Shown: in pieces, positions 18,513 through 27,122 of the stretch
Numbering within the stretch: the first letter of the stretch is position 1
Layout of the letters: the number at the start of each line of letters is the position of its first letter
Source: Ignavibacteria bacterium
GTDB lineage: Bacteria > Bacteroidota > Ignavibacteria > Ignavibacteriales > SURF-24
Direction of reading: 5' to 3'
DNA: 64,000 nt
NCBI GenBank assembly: GCA_025612245.1
Contig: JAAXKQ010000006.1
Coordinates: 186,001-250,000 of the forward strand
Notes under the pieces: model-generated
The model's database searches: none
What the model was told of the DNA's origin: nothing
What the model saw: only the letters and a program-made list of their open reading frames with translations
Position numbers and translations under genes: made by a program

Positions 18513-19686
18513 AATTCTTTTTATTCACCCAAATTTCTTTATCGTGGAATTTTAATTCGGCCGGTTTTTCTTCATTAAAATCGCTGCCCCGGACTACAAA
18601 TTTAGAATCCTGGCGGACCAAGACAAAGCCCTTTTTTAATATCCTGCTTATGTCGTGTGATTCCAGGCCCTTCTCATATAGTGTAATGCGGTTCTTAAGA
18701 CTTAAGACTTTGGTGTCTAATTTCTGTTGAATCCGGTACAAAAGGTTATCCAACTGCTGTGCCCTTATGCGCAGGAGGTCCTGCGGAACCCTGAAGCCGT
18801 AGGCTTTCAGGTGACCGGCAACTTCCCGTTTTTTCCGGTCTATAATATAAAAAATATTCTCGGATGTTCTAAGTGAAAACTCTTCTAAAAAGGCAAAAAA
18901 GTCATCCTTATTGGGTGTGGCCAGTTCCATTGCAGCCGAAGGCGTTGCAGCCCTGAGATCTGCCACATAGTCTGAAATCGTAAAATCCACCTCATGGCCC
19001 ACCGCACTTATTACAGGAATGCACGAAGCAAATATTGCGCGGGCAACCACCTCTTCGTTAAATGCCCAGAGGTCCTCCAGAGAGCCTCCGCCCCTTCCGA
19101 TTATGATTAAATCTATGTCATTCCTTTCATTCAGGCATTCAATACCTTCGGCAACCGACCGGGCAGAGCCCTCACCCTGCACCCTCGCCGGATAAACCAC
19201 CAATTCAACGAGCGGGTAACGGCGTCTTGCAATTGAAACCATGTCCCTCAGGGCAGCGCCGTCAATTGCCGTTACGATGCCGATCTTTTTAGGGAATACG
19301 GGGATTGGTTTTTTGAACTCATCGTCAAAAAGCCCCTCTGCCTGCAGCTTTGCCTTCAGCCTTTCAAATGCCGCCTGAAGCTCACCAAGGCCGGCAGGCT
19401 TCATGCTCCGGACGTCCAGCTGATAGTTTCCGCGCGGAGGGTAAACCGTAATTCTACCGTTTGCCACTATCTTCATTCCGTCCTCGGGCGTAAAGAAGAC
19501 ATAATTGTTAAACCCTTTCCACATAGTACAGCATATCATTGCATTACTGTCCTTGAGGTTGAAGTACCAGTGACCCGAGACGTGCTTCTTCAGGTTGGAA
19601 ATTTCGCCTTCAATACTTATGGATGAAAAATTCTCTTCCAGCTCCTCTTTAATGAGCCGCGTGATTTCGCTGACGGATAAAGTCAT
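18496..19686 (-). CDS. xseA: exodeoxyribonuclease VII large subunit
   Basis: This is the catalytic subunit (396 aa) of exonuclease VII. An N-terminal OB-fold (ISIEGEISNLKKHVSGHWYF) binds single-stranded DNA. The catalytic domain has KKIGIVTAIDGAALRDM, IIGRGGGSLEDLWAFNEE and SAVGHEVDFTISDYVADLRA. The C-terminal coiled-coil that recruits XseB is present, and the S1-like tail ends in RQDSKFVVRGSDF. It begins at ATG 19686 and overlaps xseB. It is somewhat shorter than E. coli XseA, within family range. Confidence 0.95.
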   Translation of the reverse strand: MTLSVSEITRLIKEELEENFSSISIEGEISNLKKHVSGHWYFNLKDSNAMICCTMWKGFNNYVFFTPEDGMKIVANGRITVYPPRGNYQLDVRSMKPAGLGELQAAFERLKAKLQAEGLFDDEFKKPIPVFPKKIGIVTAIDGAALRDMVSIARRRYPLVELVVYPARVQGEGSARSVAEGIECLNERNDIDLIIIGRGGGSLEDLWAFNEEVVARAIFASCIPVISAVGHEVDFTISDYVADLRAATPSAAMELATPNKDDFFAFLEEFSLRTSENIFYIIDRKKREVAGHLKAYGFRVPQDLLRIRAQQLDNLLYRIQQKLDTKVLSLKNRITLYEKGLESHDISRILKKGFVLVRQDSKFVVRGSDFNEEKPAELKFHDKEIWVNKKNYEEKK

Positions 19687-19835
19687 TGCCTGAACACTGC
19701 CTTTTTTGGGGATATTTAATCAATGGATTTAATTCATCCTACAAATATATGAAGTTTAAGGAATAATTTTTGTTATAAAAATTGGGACCCCGAAATAGTT
19801 TCCGCGTAGGTTCAGCGGATAGCCCCCGAAGGTTT

Positions 19836-22379
19836 CTAGAATTTCACGCTGAAGCCAAAGGTCGGAATGATCGGGAACATGGAATTCACCCTCCTTCCAA
19901 GCGAAAGGTCGTCATTGATATAATAGCTATAGCCAACAACGTTATGCCTGTTATAAACGTTTATTATGTCCAGGTAGAAAGACCAGTCCAGGCTCCAGAA
20001 CTCCGTAAACCACGTAAAGCGTACGTCGAGCCTGTGGTAGTCGGGCTTTCTGGCGTTGTACCTGTCGGCATTTATGCCGTAATTGACGTCATAGATCACC
20101 TGAGGCTTTGCTCCTGCAGAGGCCTGCCGGGTGGCAATTTCCGGACTGTCGGGCTTCCCGTCCAGGTTCGTATCGACAAGTATTATCCTGGGTTTTATGC
20201 CCAATGGCACGCTGAACGGGAAGCCGGAGCCAAACTGCCAGCGCACCCCTATGTTAAAGGTTTTGCTTACCTCGTAGCTTAAAACAACATTCACCGTGTG
20301 CCTCTGGTCGTACCTGAATGGTATGGTTTCTTCGTCCTCATGCCTGTTTGCAAAAGCCAGAGCATAGGAAAGCCAGCCAGAAATTTGGCTGCTTCCAGCA
20401 ATATTCCTTTTCTCCAGAAAGAATTCAAAGCCGTAGGCCTCCCCTTTTGAATTATTGACGGGTATCTGCGTAACCGAGTCTCCGCCGAGGTATATGGGTC
20501 TTGTCCAGGCATCAGAAAATCTCGGGTCTTTTCCCGGCACCGGTTCGGTAAAAAAAGTTTTCCCTTCAACTACTTCAGGCACAATCAGGTTATTGAAACT
20601 CTTGAAGTAGCCTTCAACCTTAGCCCTCCATTCTTCCGAGAGCCAGCGTTCAAGACTTAAGACGTAGTGCAACGCCCGTTCAGCCTTGAGGCTGCGCGTG
20701 TAGGCGGGGCTGAAGTCCAGAAGCCTGTTCTGGTCCCTCAGCTTTTCATAGCCCGGTGACTGGTAGAAAACGCCCCAAACGGCTCTCAAGGTCGTAATAT
20801 CGTTCAGAGCGTAGGAAAGCGACAACCTGGGCGCCAGGTAAGGCTTTTGAAGTATCTGGTAGTAGTCCAGCCTCAGGCCCGGCTCCAGGTGCAGGTTTTC
20901 TGAAATTCTGAAGTTATTCTGCAGATAAGCCCTGTACCTGTAGTAATCCTTTATGTCCTTAATGTCCGTCGGGATCGCCCTGGAGTTAGGATTGGAAGAA
21001 ATAAAAGCCCTTAGCTCCGGAGAGAGATTAAAGCTGAAGTTTACCGTAGTCCTCATCTGGTCCAGGCCAACTCCGGCTTCAAGCTGGCTTGAGCCCCAGA
21101 AAAAAGTCAGCTTTTCGTCGTAGGAGTATTTTCTGAAAAAGAAGGATGACGTGACGCCCAGTCCAAGCAGGTAAGAAGAAAGGCTGTCAGAGGCTGAATC
21201 CTTGAATTTATCCCTGTTTAAGGACGGATCCAAAAATGCCGCTTCCAGCTGTGAATCGCCTGAATTCTTATACCAGGATATGATGAACTTGCTCAAGAGC
21301 TTTTTTGAAGGCGAGTAATGCCAGGCAAATGAAGCCAGGTCATTGCGGCTTAAGTCCTGAACACTCAGGCTGTCAGGGGTTTTTCTGTTTCTGCCGCTTA
21401 CAAGGTTCACGCCGTCGCGCGAGATGATGCCGTTAAGAAGGAACCTGTGGCCTCCGAAGGGTCCGATGGCAAGTTTTGCCTGAAAGTCGTAAAAATTGGG
21501 AAAAGAGGCGTTTTCTTCGACTAAGCCTGCTTTCTTGACAAAAGGCTCGATAATTAGGTCGTAATAAGTTCGCCTGGAGTTTACGATCCAGCTTCCCGGA
21601 AGGTTAAACGGGTTTTTACCTTCCAGCACCAGGTTTGCGTCAACAATGCTTGCATTAATGTTTCCCTGAAAGCCCGTATTCCTTGGACCCTCACGGTTTG
21701 TTACGTCCAGAACCGCCGAGAGCCTGTCGCCATATTTAGCCGGAAATCCTCCCGTGATCAGGTTTACTTCTGAAACGGCTTCTGGGTTAAACATGCTTAT
21801 TACGCCATAAAGGCGGTAGGGGTTAAAGACCTCCACGTCATCCATTATGATCAGGTTCTGGTCGGGCCCCGAGCCGCGGATTATCAGCTGCGAGGTAAAA
21901 TCGTTCGGAGCCAGCACGCCCGGTAATGACTGCAGTGTTCTTAAGACATCCTGAACAGCCCCGGGCTGAATCCTTGCCTTCTCGGGCCTCAGGTCTATTA
22001 GGCTTACGCGCGGGTCCTGCTGACTCTGCTTTCTTTCGCCCAGTACCTGCACCTCATCTGTTAGAATAACAACGGGCTTCATTTCAATATCCAGCCTTTG
22101 AGAGCCGCTTTTAATCTCAATATCCCTTAAAACGGTCTCATAGCCAACGGCACTGAAACGGATAGTGTAACTGCCTTCGGGAATTGAACCGATTTCATAG
22201 CTGCCGTTTGAGGCCGACTGTGTACCGAAATCCGTTTTTTGAAGTACAATCGTCACACCCGGAAGCGCTGACCCGTTCTCTGTTACCCTGCCTTTAAGGC
22301 TGCCAAACTGAGCAGTAACTTCACCATAACCCGTTAATAAAAGCAAGAAGAATAATATTTTCAAACATCCGCTTGTCAA
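19836..22379 (-). CDS. TonB-dependent receptor with carboxypeptidase-regulatory-like N-terminal domain
   Basis: This 847-aa outer-membrane active transporter has a signal sequence at residues 1-23 (ILFFLLLLTG...VTAQ). A CarboxypepD_reg-like beta sandwich follows (FGSLKGRVTENGSALPGVTI), then the plug domain (DVLRTLQSLPGVLAPND, LIIRGSGPDQNLIIMDDVEV). The beta-barrel ends in IPTFGFSVKF with terminal Phe. It starts at TTG with AGGAG just upstream. No SusD partner is adjacent, so I would not call it a SusC glycan system. Substrate is unknown; siderophores, oligosaccharides and peptides are all possible. A TonB gene lies 36 kb away at 58157. Confidence 0.9.
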   Translation of the reverse strand: MTSGCLKILFFLLLLTGYGEVTAQFGSLKGRVTENGSALPGVTIVLQKTDFGTQSASNGSYEIGSIPEGSYTIRFSAVGYETVLRDIEIKSGSQRLDIEMKPVVILTDEVQVLGERKQSQQDPRVSLIDLRPEKARIQPGAVQDVLRTLQSLPGVLAPNDFTSQLIIRGSGPDQNLIIMDDVEVFNPYRLYGVISMFNPEAVSEVNLITGGFPAKYGDRLSAVLDVTNREGPRNTGFQGNINASIVDANLVLEGKNPFNLPGSWIVNSRRTYYDLIIEPFVKKAGLVEENASFPNFYDFQAKLAIGPFGGHRFLLNGIISRDGVNLVSGRNRKTPDSLSVQDLSRNDLASFAWHYSPSKKLLSKFIISWYKNSGDSQLEAAFLDPSLNRDKFKDSASDSLSSYLLGLGVTSSFFFRKYSYDEKLTFFWGSSQLEAGVGLDQMRTTVNFSFNLSPELRAFISSNPNSRAIPTDIKDIKDYYRYRAYLQNNFRISENLHLEPGLRLDYYQILQKPYLAPRLSLSYALNDITTLRAVWGVFYQSPGYEKLRDQNRLLDFSPAYTRSLKAERALHYVLSLERWLSEEWRAKVEGYFKSFNNLIVPEVVEGKTFFTEPVPGKDPRFSDAWTRPIYLGGDSVTQIPVNNSKGEAYGFEFFLEKRNIAGSSQISGWLSYALAFANRHEDEETIPFRYDQRHTVNVVLSYEVSKTFNIGVRWQFGSGFPFSVPLGIKPRIILVDTNLDGKPDSPEIATRQASAGAKPQVIYDVNYGINADRYNARKPDYHRLDVRFTWFTEFWSLDWSFYLDIINVYNRHNVVGYSYYINDDLSLGRRVNSMFPIIPTFGFSVKF

Positions 22380-22480
22380 ATTTCTCCTGATGATCCCTTC
22401 CTTAATTCACTCTGCTCTCCCTGTGCCCTATTCTCAGAGAAAGCGCCCGGCAAAAGATTCCTCCTTTAAGGATTTATTCC

Positions 22481-23344
22481 TTAAAGATTCAGGTGGAAAG
22501 TAAAAAAGCCCGAATATATGCCGAGCATAATCTCGTGAAAATCGCTTCCCGCCTGCCCCGGCTTAAAATTATACCGGTACTTGGTGTAAAAGGTAAATAT
22601 ATCGTAAAGCTTGAAAAAACCAACCGACAGTTCCGGACTAATTCCGTTAAAGCCGCCAAGGTTTGTAAAGACGTTTATTCCGGGTGATACGTATTCCAAA
22701 TACGGAAGCTGGAATATGTGCTTATACCCAAAGCGCAGGAAATTTCTTTCTTCCTGTATGAGCTGGAAAATGTATGAATATTCCACAGAAAAATATCCTA
22801 CCGGGTACTTGTAGTTATTAGTTACAAGTGAAAGTATGGGGATCTCCTTCGTAAGGCTGAAATAGCTCTTACCTCCCCAGGTTACGTATCCCGGGGACGG
22901 AAGGCCGAATATTACGCCCCCGAAGCAGCACATCATAAGAAGGCTTGAGCCCCCTTGCTGCACCTCCGAGGCCTGGTTATCCACCGGATAGGCTACTTCA
23001 AAATCCTCGCTCCTACTGGTCTTTCCATCCTTATTTTCGACATAAACGACAAAGGGAATGTCCGTTGAATCAAATTCCAGGTCCGTCAGATCAATCTCAG
23101 CCTTATGCTCTTCGGCATAATTACTGGAGACAATAAACTCATATTTCCCAGCCATTACAACGCGGCTCTTGCAGCTGTCGCTCGTATAGAATGTGAGCCT
23201 GAAGGTATGCGGAAGCTCCGGCGTAATGAAGGAATCGATCAGAAAAACCTCTGTTGAATCTCCCGAAACGGACTCGTCCTGAGCCATGGAAGATGAACTT
23301 AAAACAAGGAGAACCAAAGACAGATAAAACAGTAGCTTTTTCAT
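22481..23344 (-). CDS. exported protein with N-terminal sandwich and C-terminal barrel-like strands
   Basis: I do not recognise this family. The 287-aa protein has a signal peptide (LLFYLSLVLLVLSSSSMAQ). A beta-rich region of about 100 residues (HTFRLTFYTSDSCKSRVVMAGKYEFIV) resembles an Ig-like domain. A very hydrophobic patch with two cysteines follows (LLMMCCFGGVIFGLPSPGY), then membrane-strand-like sequence ending FTFHLNL. It follows its own promoter and precedes the TonB-dependent receptor gene in the same direction with about 100 bp between. An envelope role is likely; anything more is speculation. Confidence 0.6.
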   Translation of the reverse strand: MKKLLFYLSLVLLVLSSSSMAQDESVSGDSTEVFLIDSFITPELPHTFRLTFYTSDSCKSRVVMAGKYEFIVSSNYAEEHKAEIDLTDLEFDSTDIPFVVYVENKDGKTSRSEDFEVAYPVDNQASEVQQGGSSLLMMCCFGGVIFGLPSPGYVTWGGKSYFSLTKEIPILSLVTNNYKYPVGYFSVEYSYIFQLIQEERNFLRFGYKHIFQLPYLEYVSPGINVFTNLGGFNGISPELSVGFFKLYDIFTFYTKYRYNFKPGQAGSDFHEIMLGIYSGFFTFHLNL

Positions 23345-23384
23345 AAAACCCCGGAAATGTGACTGTACAAATTCAACTTATTAC

Positions 23385-23413
23385 ATTTTACTTAAATTGC
23401 CCAACCAATGCAA
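23385..23413 (-). promoter_or_regulatory. putative promoter for the 23344-22481 envelope gene
   Basis: TTGCAT (23413-23408), a 17-bp spacer and TAAAAT (23390-23385) on the minus strand, about 40 bp before the ATG. Confidence 0.45.
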
Positions 23414-23617
23414 TACAAAACAGGCACTTGAAGATGCTCCGGCCTGAGAGTGGAAGGGAGGTTAAAACTTTCTTTTGAATTTAAAGCTTTTTTAACAACA
23501 TATTCAAGCCTGCAGCGCCTTATTCCATAATTTGAAGGCTCTGCCGCCCCTTGTTTTTATCTTGTATTTACGATAACTTTAGTCATTACTTAAATCTTAA
23601 ACTAATACAGGTGTAAA

Positions 23618-24076
23618 ATGATAGAAGAAAAGGTTACAGAACTTGGCTTTACGATCCCCGAGGCCCCAAAGCCCCTGGCTGCATACATTCCGGCCATAAA
23701 AGACGGCAGCCTGGTCTATACCGCAGGACAGCTTCCTTCGGCTTCAGGTCAGCTAAAGTATAAAGGCAAGCTCGGGAAAGAACTAACAGAAGAGGAAGGC
23801 CGGAAAGCAGCCGAGCTCTGTGCACTTAACTGCCTTAGCGTTGTAAAAGCGGTTGCAGGAAGCCTGGATAATGTTGAACGCATACTTAAGGTTACGGCCT
23901 TTGTCAACAGCGCTCCGGGGTTTACGGACCAGCCGAAGGTTGCAAACGGCGCCTCGGAATTCTTTGTAAAAGTTTTCGGTGAAGCGGGTAAACACGTCAG
24001 AAGCGCTGTCGGCGTAAGTGAGCTGCCTCTGGATGCCGCAGTGGAAGTGGAAATTATCGCAAAGCTGAAATCCTGA
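23618..24076 (+). CDS. RidA family protein (YjgF/YER057c/UK114)
   Basis: This 152-aa cytoplasmic protein is likely an enamine/imine deaminase or a related member. It has the long-form layout: PAIKDGSLVYTAGQLPS near the N-terminus and the C-terminal signature HVRSAVGVSELPLDAAVEVEII. This signature keeps the Arg that RidA uses to bind the substrate carboxylate. The ~150-aa length marks the subgroup longer than classical RidA. It starts at ATG 23618 and is transcribed alone. Substrate is not predictable. Confidence 0.9.
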   Translation: MIEEKVTELGFTIPEAPKPLAAYIPAIKDGSLVYTAGQLPSASGQLKYKGKLGKELTEEEGRKAAELCALNCLSVVKAVAGSLDNVERILKVTAFVNSAPGFTDQPKVANGASEFFVKVFGEAGKHVRSAVGVSELPLDAAVEVEIIAKLKS

Positions 24077-24137
24077 TTTTTTTGATAGAAAATGGTCAAT
24101 GCCGGCCGGAGAATGCCCCATGGTTATTGACTTTATA

Positions 24138-24167
24138 TTGAACAATCAATTTGATAAATAATATTAT
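24138..24167 (+). promoter_or_regulatory. putative promoter for the repeat lipoprotein
   Basis: TTGAAC (24138-24143), an 18-bp spacer and TATTAT (24162-24167), about 85 bp before ATG 24252. Confidence 0.35.
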
Positions 24168-24251
24168 TAAGGGTCTGCCGGTTTCTTATGCCCTGTTTCC
24201 AGCACCGAAAAGACAGTCCAATTTTTGAGAAAAAAGAGGTATCTGAAGAAA

Positions 24252-24965
24252 ATGAAATTCCTGAAATTATTCATAGTTCCTGGTTTTGTTCTTGCTTTGA
24301 TACTAAACGGCTGCTCTTCGGGCAGTAAGAGCGTCAAGACTGAAGGGCCCCGCGTCAAAGAGAAGGTTCCTGAAGTTAAGGCTCCCGTAAGTAAACCCGT
24401 AACGCTGAAATCCGTGGAAAACTGGATGTACAGCTACGACTCCGGAACACCTTCGCCACAGGGGCAGAAAATCTCTTCGGTCATATACGACAATAACGGA
24501 AATCAGACCGAAACCCTTGTTTACGCGCCGGACGGGAGAATGAGCGAAAGATACACCTATGCCTACGACAGCAAGGGTAACAGGATTGAAACCATTAAGT
24601 ACGACAGCCTGGGGCACGTCGACAGGCGTTTTGCCTATATGTACGACAAGGAGGGCCGGAAGATCAAAACAGTCGCCTACAAGCCAAACGGAACCGTGGA
24701 TAAGACATATGTTTACATTTACGACAAAAAAGACAATATTGTAGAAGAGATATGGTATAACTCAAAGGGTAAGAAGGAACAGCGCTTTACCTATACTTAT
24801 GATACCGGGGGCAGGAAAACCGAAGGCGCAAATTACAGCGCGAATAATACACTTTACTACAAATATGTCTACAAATACGACGACAAGGGCAATCTGAGCG
24901 AAGAGATCCGTTACAATAAATCGGGGGAGCCGGTAAGCGTAACCAAAAGCATCTATAATTACTGA
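24252..24965 (+). CDS. lipoprotein with YD/RHS-like tyrosine repeats
   Basis: This predicted lipoprotein is about 237 aa. The signal ends at the lipobox LILNGCSS. A short Lys/Pro/Val linker follows (KVPEVKAPVSKPV). The rest is about six units of roughly 24 residues with the pattern YxYDxKGNxxExxxYxxxGxxxx, for example YAYDSKGNRIETIKY, YMYDKEGRKIKTVAY, YIYDKKDNIVEEIWY and YKYDDKGNLSEEIRY. The repeats resemble the YD repeats of RHS/teneurin proteins, but there is no core-forming large shell or C-terminal toxin. ATG 24252 is preferred over the upstream 24225 start because it yields a clean lipoprotein signal. It is probably a surface or periplasmic binding protein; function unknown. Confidence 0.7.
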   Translation: MKFLKLFIVPGFVLALILNGCSSGSKSVKTEGPRVKEKVPEVKAPVSKPVTLKSVENWMYSYDSGTPSPQGQKISSVIYDNNGNQTETLVYAPDGRMSERYTYAYDSKGNRIETIKYDSLGHVDRRFAYMYDKEGRKIKTVAYKPNGTVDKTYVYIYDKKDNIVEEIWYNSKGKKEQRFTYTYDTGGRKTEGANYSANNTLYYKYVYKYDDKGNLSEEIRYNKSGEPVSVTKSIYNY

Positions 24966-25101
24966 TTGCACGGGCCGCTAAAAACGCATAAATAAGCGGT
25001 TTTACCCCTGTTTAGTTGCTCCTGATGAATATTGTACTGGTAGAATGATTATAAAATTATTATTTTACACGTGTTCAAATAATAATTAATCGAAAGATGC
25101 A

Positions 25102-25476
25102 ATGAGAGAAATGTTTAAGTCTAAAATACACCGCGCTACAGTCACGATGAGCGAGCTTTACTACGAAGGAAGCATAACCATAGATAAGTCGCTCATGCAA
25201 GCCGCGGATATTTTAGTTTATGAAAAAGTACAGGTTGTAAACGTTAATAATGGGGCCAGATTCGAGACATATACTCTTGAGGGTGAACCGGGCAGCGGAA
25301 TTATCTGTCTTAATGGTGCTGCAGCACGCCTTGGAGCAGTTGGCGATGAAGTAATTATTATTACATATTGCCAGATGCCTGAAGAAGAAGCAAAGCATCA
25401 CGTTCCTAAGATTGTACTCGTAGACAAACAAAATAAAATAAAGAAAATCAGCCCGGTCATCATAGAAGAGGTCTAA
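25102..25476 (+). CDS. panD: aspartate 1-decarboxylase
   Basis: This enzyme makes beta-alanine from L-aspartate for pantothenate and coenzyme A synthesis. The 124-aa proenzyme self-cleaves between Gly23 and Ser24 in YYEGSITID to form a pyruvoyl cofactor. Further landmarks are SKIHRATVT, the Tyr and Thr of FETYTLEG, and [13 protein letters not shown]. The start at 25102 gives the usual few residues before KSKIHRA. No other pantothenate genes are adjacent. Confidence 0.97.
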   Translation: MREMFKSKIHRATVTMSELYYEGSITIDKSLMQAADILVYEKVQVVNVNNGARFETYTLEGEPGSGIICLNGAAARLGAVGDEVIIITYCQMPEEEAKHHVPKIVLVDKQNKIKKISPVIIEEV

Positions 25477-25615
25477 GAAGGGGGTTTTGTCTAAAAATAG
25501 TGCAAAAAAGAGGATCTTTTTCTTAAACTCTATGTATAATAATTATAGAAACGTAAAAAGATTGATTTTTTTTCATCTTTTAGTTAAAATGCCTTAGAAA
25601 TTTAAGGGTGTTATT

Positions 25616-26119
25616 ATGAAAAAAGCACTTATGATTCTGTTACTCTGTTCAGGCTTTGCATTCGGACAGTTCCGCGATCAGCTTGACAGGCAGCCTAGTG
25701 TACATGATGGAATGATCAAGACTGAAACACCGAGCATGGTTTTGGGCTTCTTAAACCCGAATAATTTCCAGATGCACCATTCCTACAGCCTGTCTTACTC
25801 AACTTTCGGAGGTAACGGCCTGGCAATGGGAGTTTATACAAATAGTATGGCTTACAAGTTTTCCGATAAGCTGAACGTTCAGCTCGACGCCAGTCTGGTC
25901 CATACACCATACAGCTCTTTTAACAAACAGGTTACAGACCAGATAAACGGAATTTACATCAGCCGGGCACAACTGAACTACCGCCCAAGCGAGAATTTTC
26001 TCATAAATGTCTCTTACAGTAATAATCCTATGCTCTATACTTCACCCTACGGATACTGGAATAACGGCGGGATGTTCGACCGCAGCCTTTTTGAAAACAA
26101 CTGGTTGTACGGAAGATAA
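25616..26119 (+). CDS. small exported protein, function unknown
   Basis: I do not recognise a family. The 167-aa protein has a signal peptide (ALMILLLCSGFAFGQ). A conserved-looking stretch MVLGFLNPNNFQMHHSYSLS is followed by alternating strands rich in Tyr, Ser and Asn (MGVYTNSMAYKFSDKLNVQ, RAQLNYRPSENFLINVSYSN). It ends with an aromatic tail NNWLYGR. The size suggests an eight-stranded barrel or a periplasmic beta protein. A strong terminator follows, so it is likely monocistronic. Confidence 0.65.
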   Translation: MKKALMILLLCSGFAFGQFRDQLDRQPSVHDGMIKTETPSMVLGFLNPNNFQMHHSYSLSYSTFGGNGLAMGVYTNSMAYKFSDKLNVQLDASLVHTPYSSFNKQVTDQINGIYISRAQLNYRPSENFLINVSYSNNPMLYTSPYGYWNNGGMFDRSLFENNWLYGR

Positions 26120-26141
26120 GATTTTTGTTAACTTCTTTTTG

Positions 26142-26177
26142 ATAACCGGGTATCCTTTTGTATCCGGTTATTTTTTT
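26142..26177 (+). terminator. intrinsic terminator after the 25616-26119 gene
   Basis: ATAACCGG pairs with CCGGTTAT and extends inward through four more weak pairs, then a run of seven T. Confidence 0.8.
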
Positions 26178-26197
26178 ATATTAAATATACTTGGAAA

Positions 26198-26683
26198 ATG
26201 CTGGATAGAAAAACCAATAAGTCGCCTAAGAATTCAGACGTTAAAAAGTCGACGGCAAACATATTTCTGAATGTGTTCATTTTTCTTCTCGGGGCAGTAA
26301 TTCTATATATGGCTTATGCCATTGTAGCTAAAATGTTGCACTCGGAAAGTACAACCGAGCTGGCTGCAAAGTCGCAAAGCCCATCGGTAATCATTCAGGC
26401 AGAAGTTCTAAACGGATGCGGCATTGGAGGAGTTGGCGACAGGTTTACCGATTTCCTCCGAAATAACAAAGTTGACGTGGTTAATGTCAGTAATTACGGT
26501 TCTTTCGACATGGATAAGACACTTGTAATTGACAGGACCGGTAATATGGCTAACGCAAAGAAGATTGCCGAAATTCTCGGCATCAAACCGGAAAACGTCA
26601 TTCAGCAGATCAATGATGAATATTTTGTGGATGTTTCGGTTGTCATTGGAAGAGACTACAGTCAATTAAAACCATTAAAGTGA
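26198..26683 (+). CDS. membrane-anchored LytR C-terminal-domain protein
   Basis: This 161-aa protein has a basic cytoplasmic N-terminus, one transmembrane segment at about residues 25-48 (IFLNVFIFLLGAVILYMAYA) and a C-terminal LytR_C-type domain (VLNGCGIGGVGDRFTDFL, VIDRTGNMANAKKIAEILG). This domain is found fused to or near LytR-CpsA-Psr enzymes and is thought to bind cell-wall or polysaccharide material. Here it stands without the catalytic LCP domain. It precedes rsfS by 10 bp, an arrangement common in Bacteroidota-related genomes. Function is inferred from the domain only. Confidence 0.8.
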   Translation: MLDRKTNKSPKNSDVKKSTANIFLNVFIFLLGAVILYMAYAIVAKMLHSESTTELAAKSQSPSVIIQAEVLNGCGIGGVGDRFTDFLRNNKVDVVNVSNYGSFDMDKTLVIDRTGNMANAKKIAEILGIKPENVIQQINDEYFVDVSVVIGRDYSQLKPLK

Positions 26684-26693
26684 GGGAATCTAT

Positions 26694-27044
26694 TTGGAAG
26701 CAAAAGAATTTGCATACAAAATCACTGATCTTATATTCAGTAAAAAAGGACACGACGTTAAAATACTCGACCTGCGTAACCTGTCTTCAATTGCAGATTA
26801 TTTCGTAATCTGCTCGGCAGACTCCGATACACAGGTTAAAGCTATTGCAGATGAAATCGATAAGGAACTCAGCAAGCAGGGCATCAAATGCTGGCACAAG
26901 GAAGGACTTACTGCCCTTAACTGGGTCCTGCTCGACTACTTTGACGTAATAGTGCACATATTCAAAAATGAATCAAGAAGATATTATAACCTTGAAAAAC
27001 TGTGGGGAGACGCCCCAACGCTTCTTGTTGAAGACAAGGCTTAA
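26694..27044 (+). CDS. rsfS: ribosome silencing factor
   Basis: This 116-aa RsfS/Iojap-family protein binds L14 of the 50S subunit and blocks subunit joining when nutrients are short. The family core KILDLRNLSSIADYFVICSADS and YYNLEKLWGDAP are clear. It starts at TTG 26694, 10 bp after the LytR_C gene with GAGGGAATC upstream. Its stop codon lies inside the left arm of a downstream hairpin. argS follows. Confidence 0.96.
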   Translation: MEAKEFAYKITDLIFSKKGHDVKILDLRNLSSIADYFVICSADSDTQVKAIADEIDKELSKQGIKCWHKEGLTALNWVLLDYFDVIVHIFKNESRRYYNLEKLWGDAPTLLVEDKA

Positions 27045-27070
27045 GCTTTTCCAAAAAGTTTAAGCCTTGT
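27034..27070 (+). terminator. hairpin overlapping the rsfS stop codon
   Basis: ACAAGGCTTAA (27034-27044) is perfectly complementary to TTAAGCCTTGT (27060-27070). The TAA stop of rsfS is in the left arm. No strong U-tract follows, so it may be an attenuating or processing hairpin before argS. Confidence 0.5.
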
Positions 27071-27122
27071 GCTTGTTTATTTCACATCTTTACCTTATCT
27101 GCTTAACTATGGGAGATATTAA

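Noticed and set aside
24252-24965. Interpretation as an RHS toxin or polymorphic effector
   Set aside because: There is no large shell, no C-terminal effector domain, and no adjacent immunity gene.
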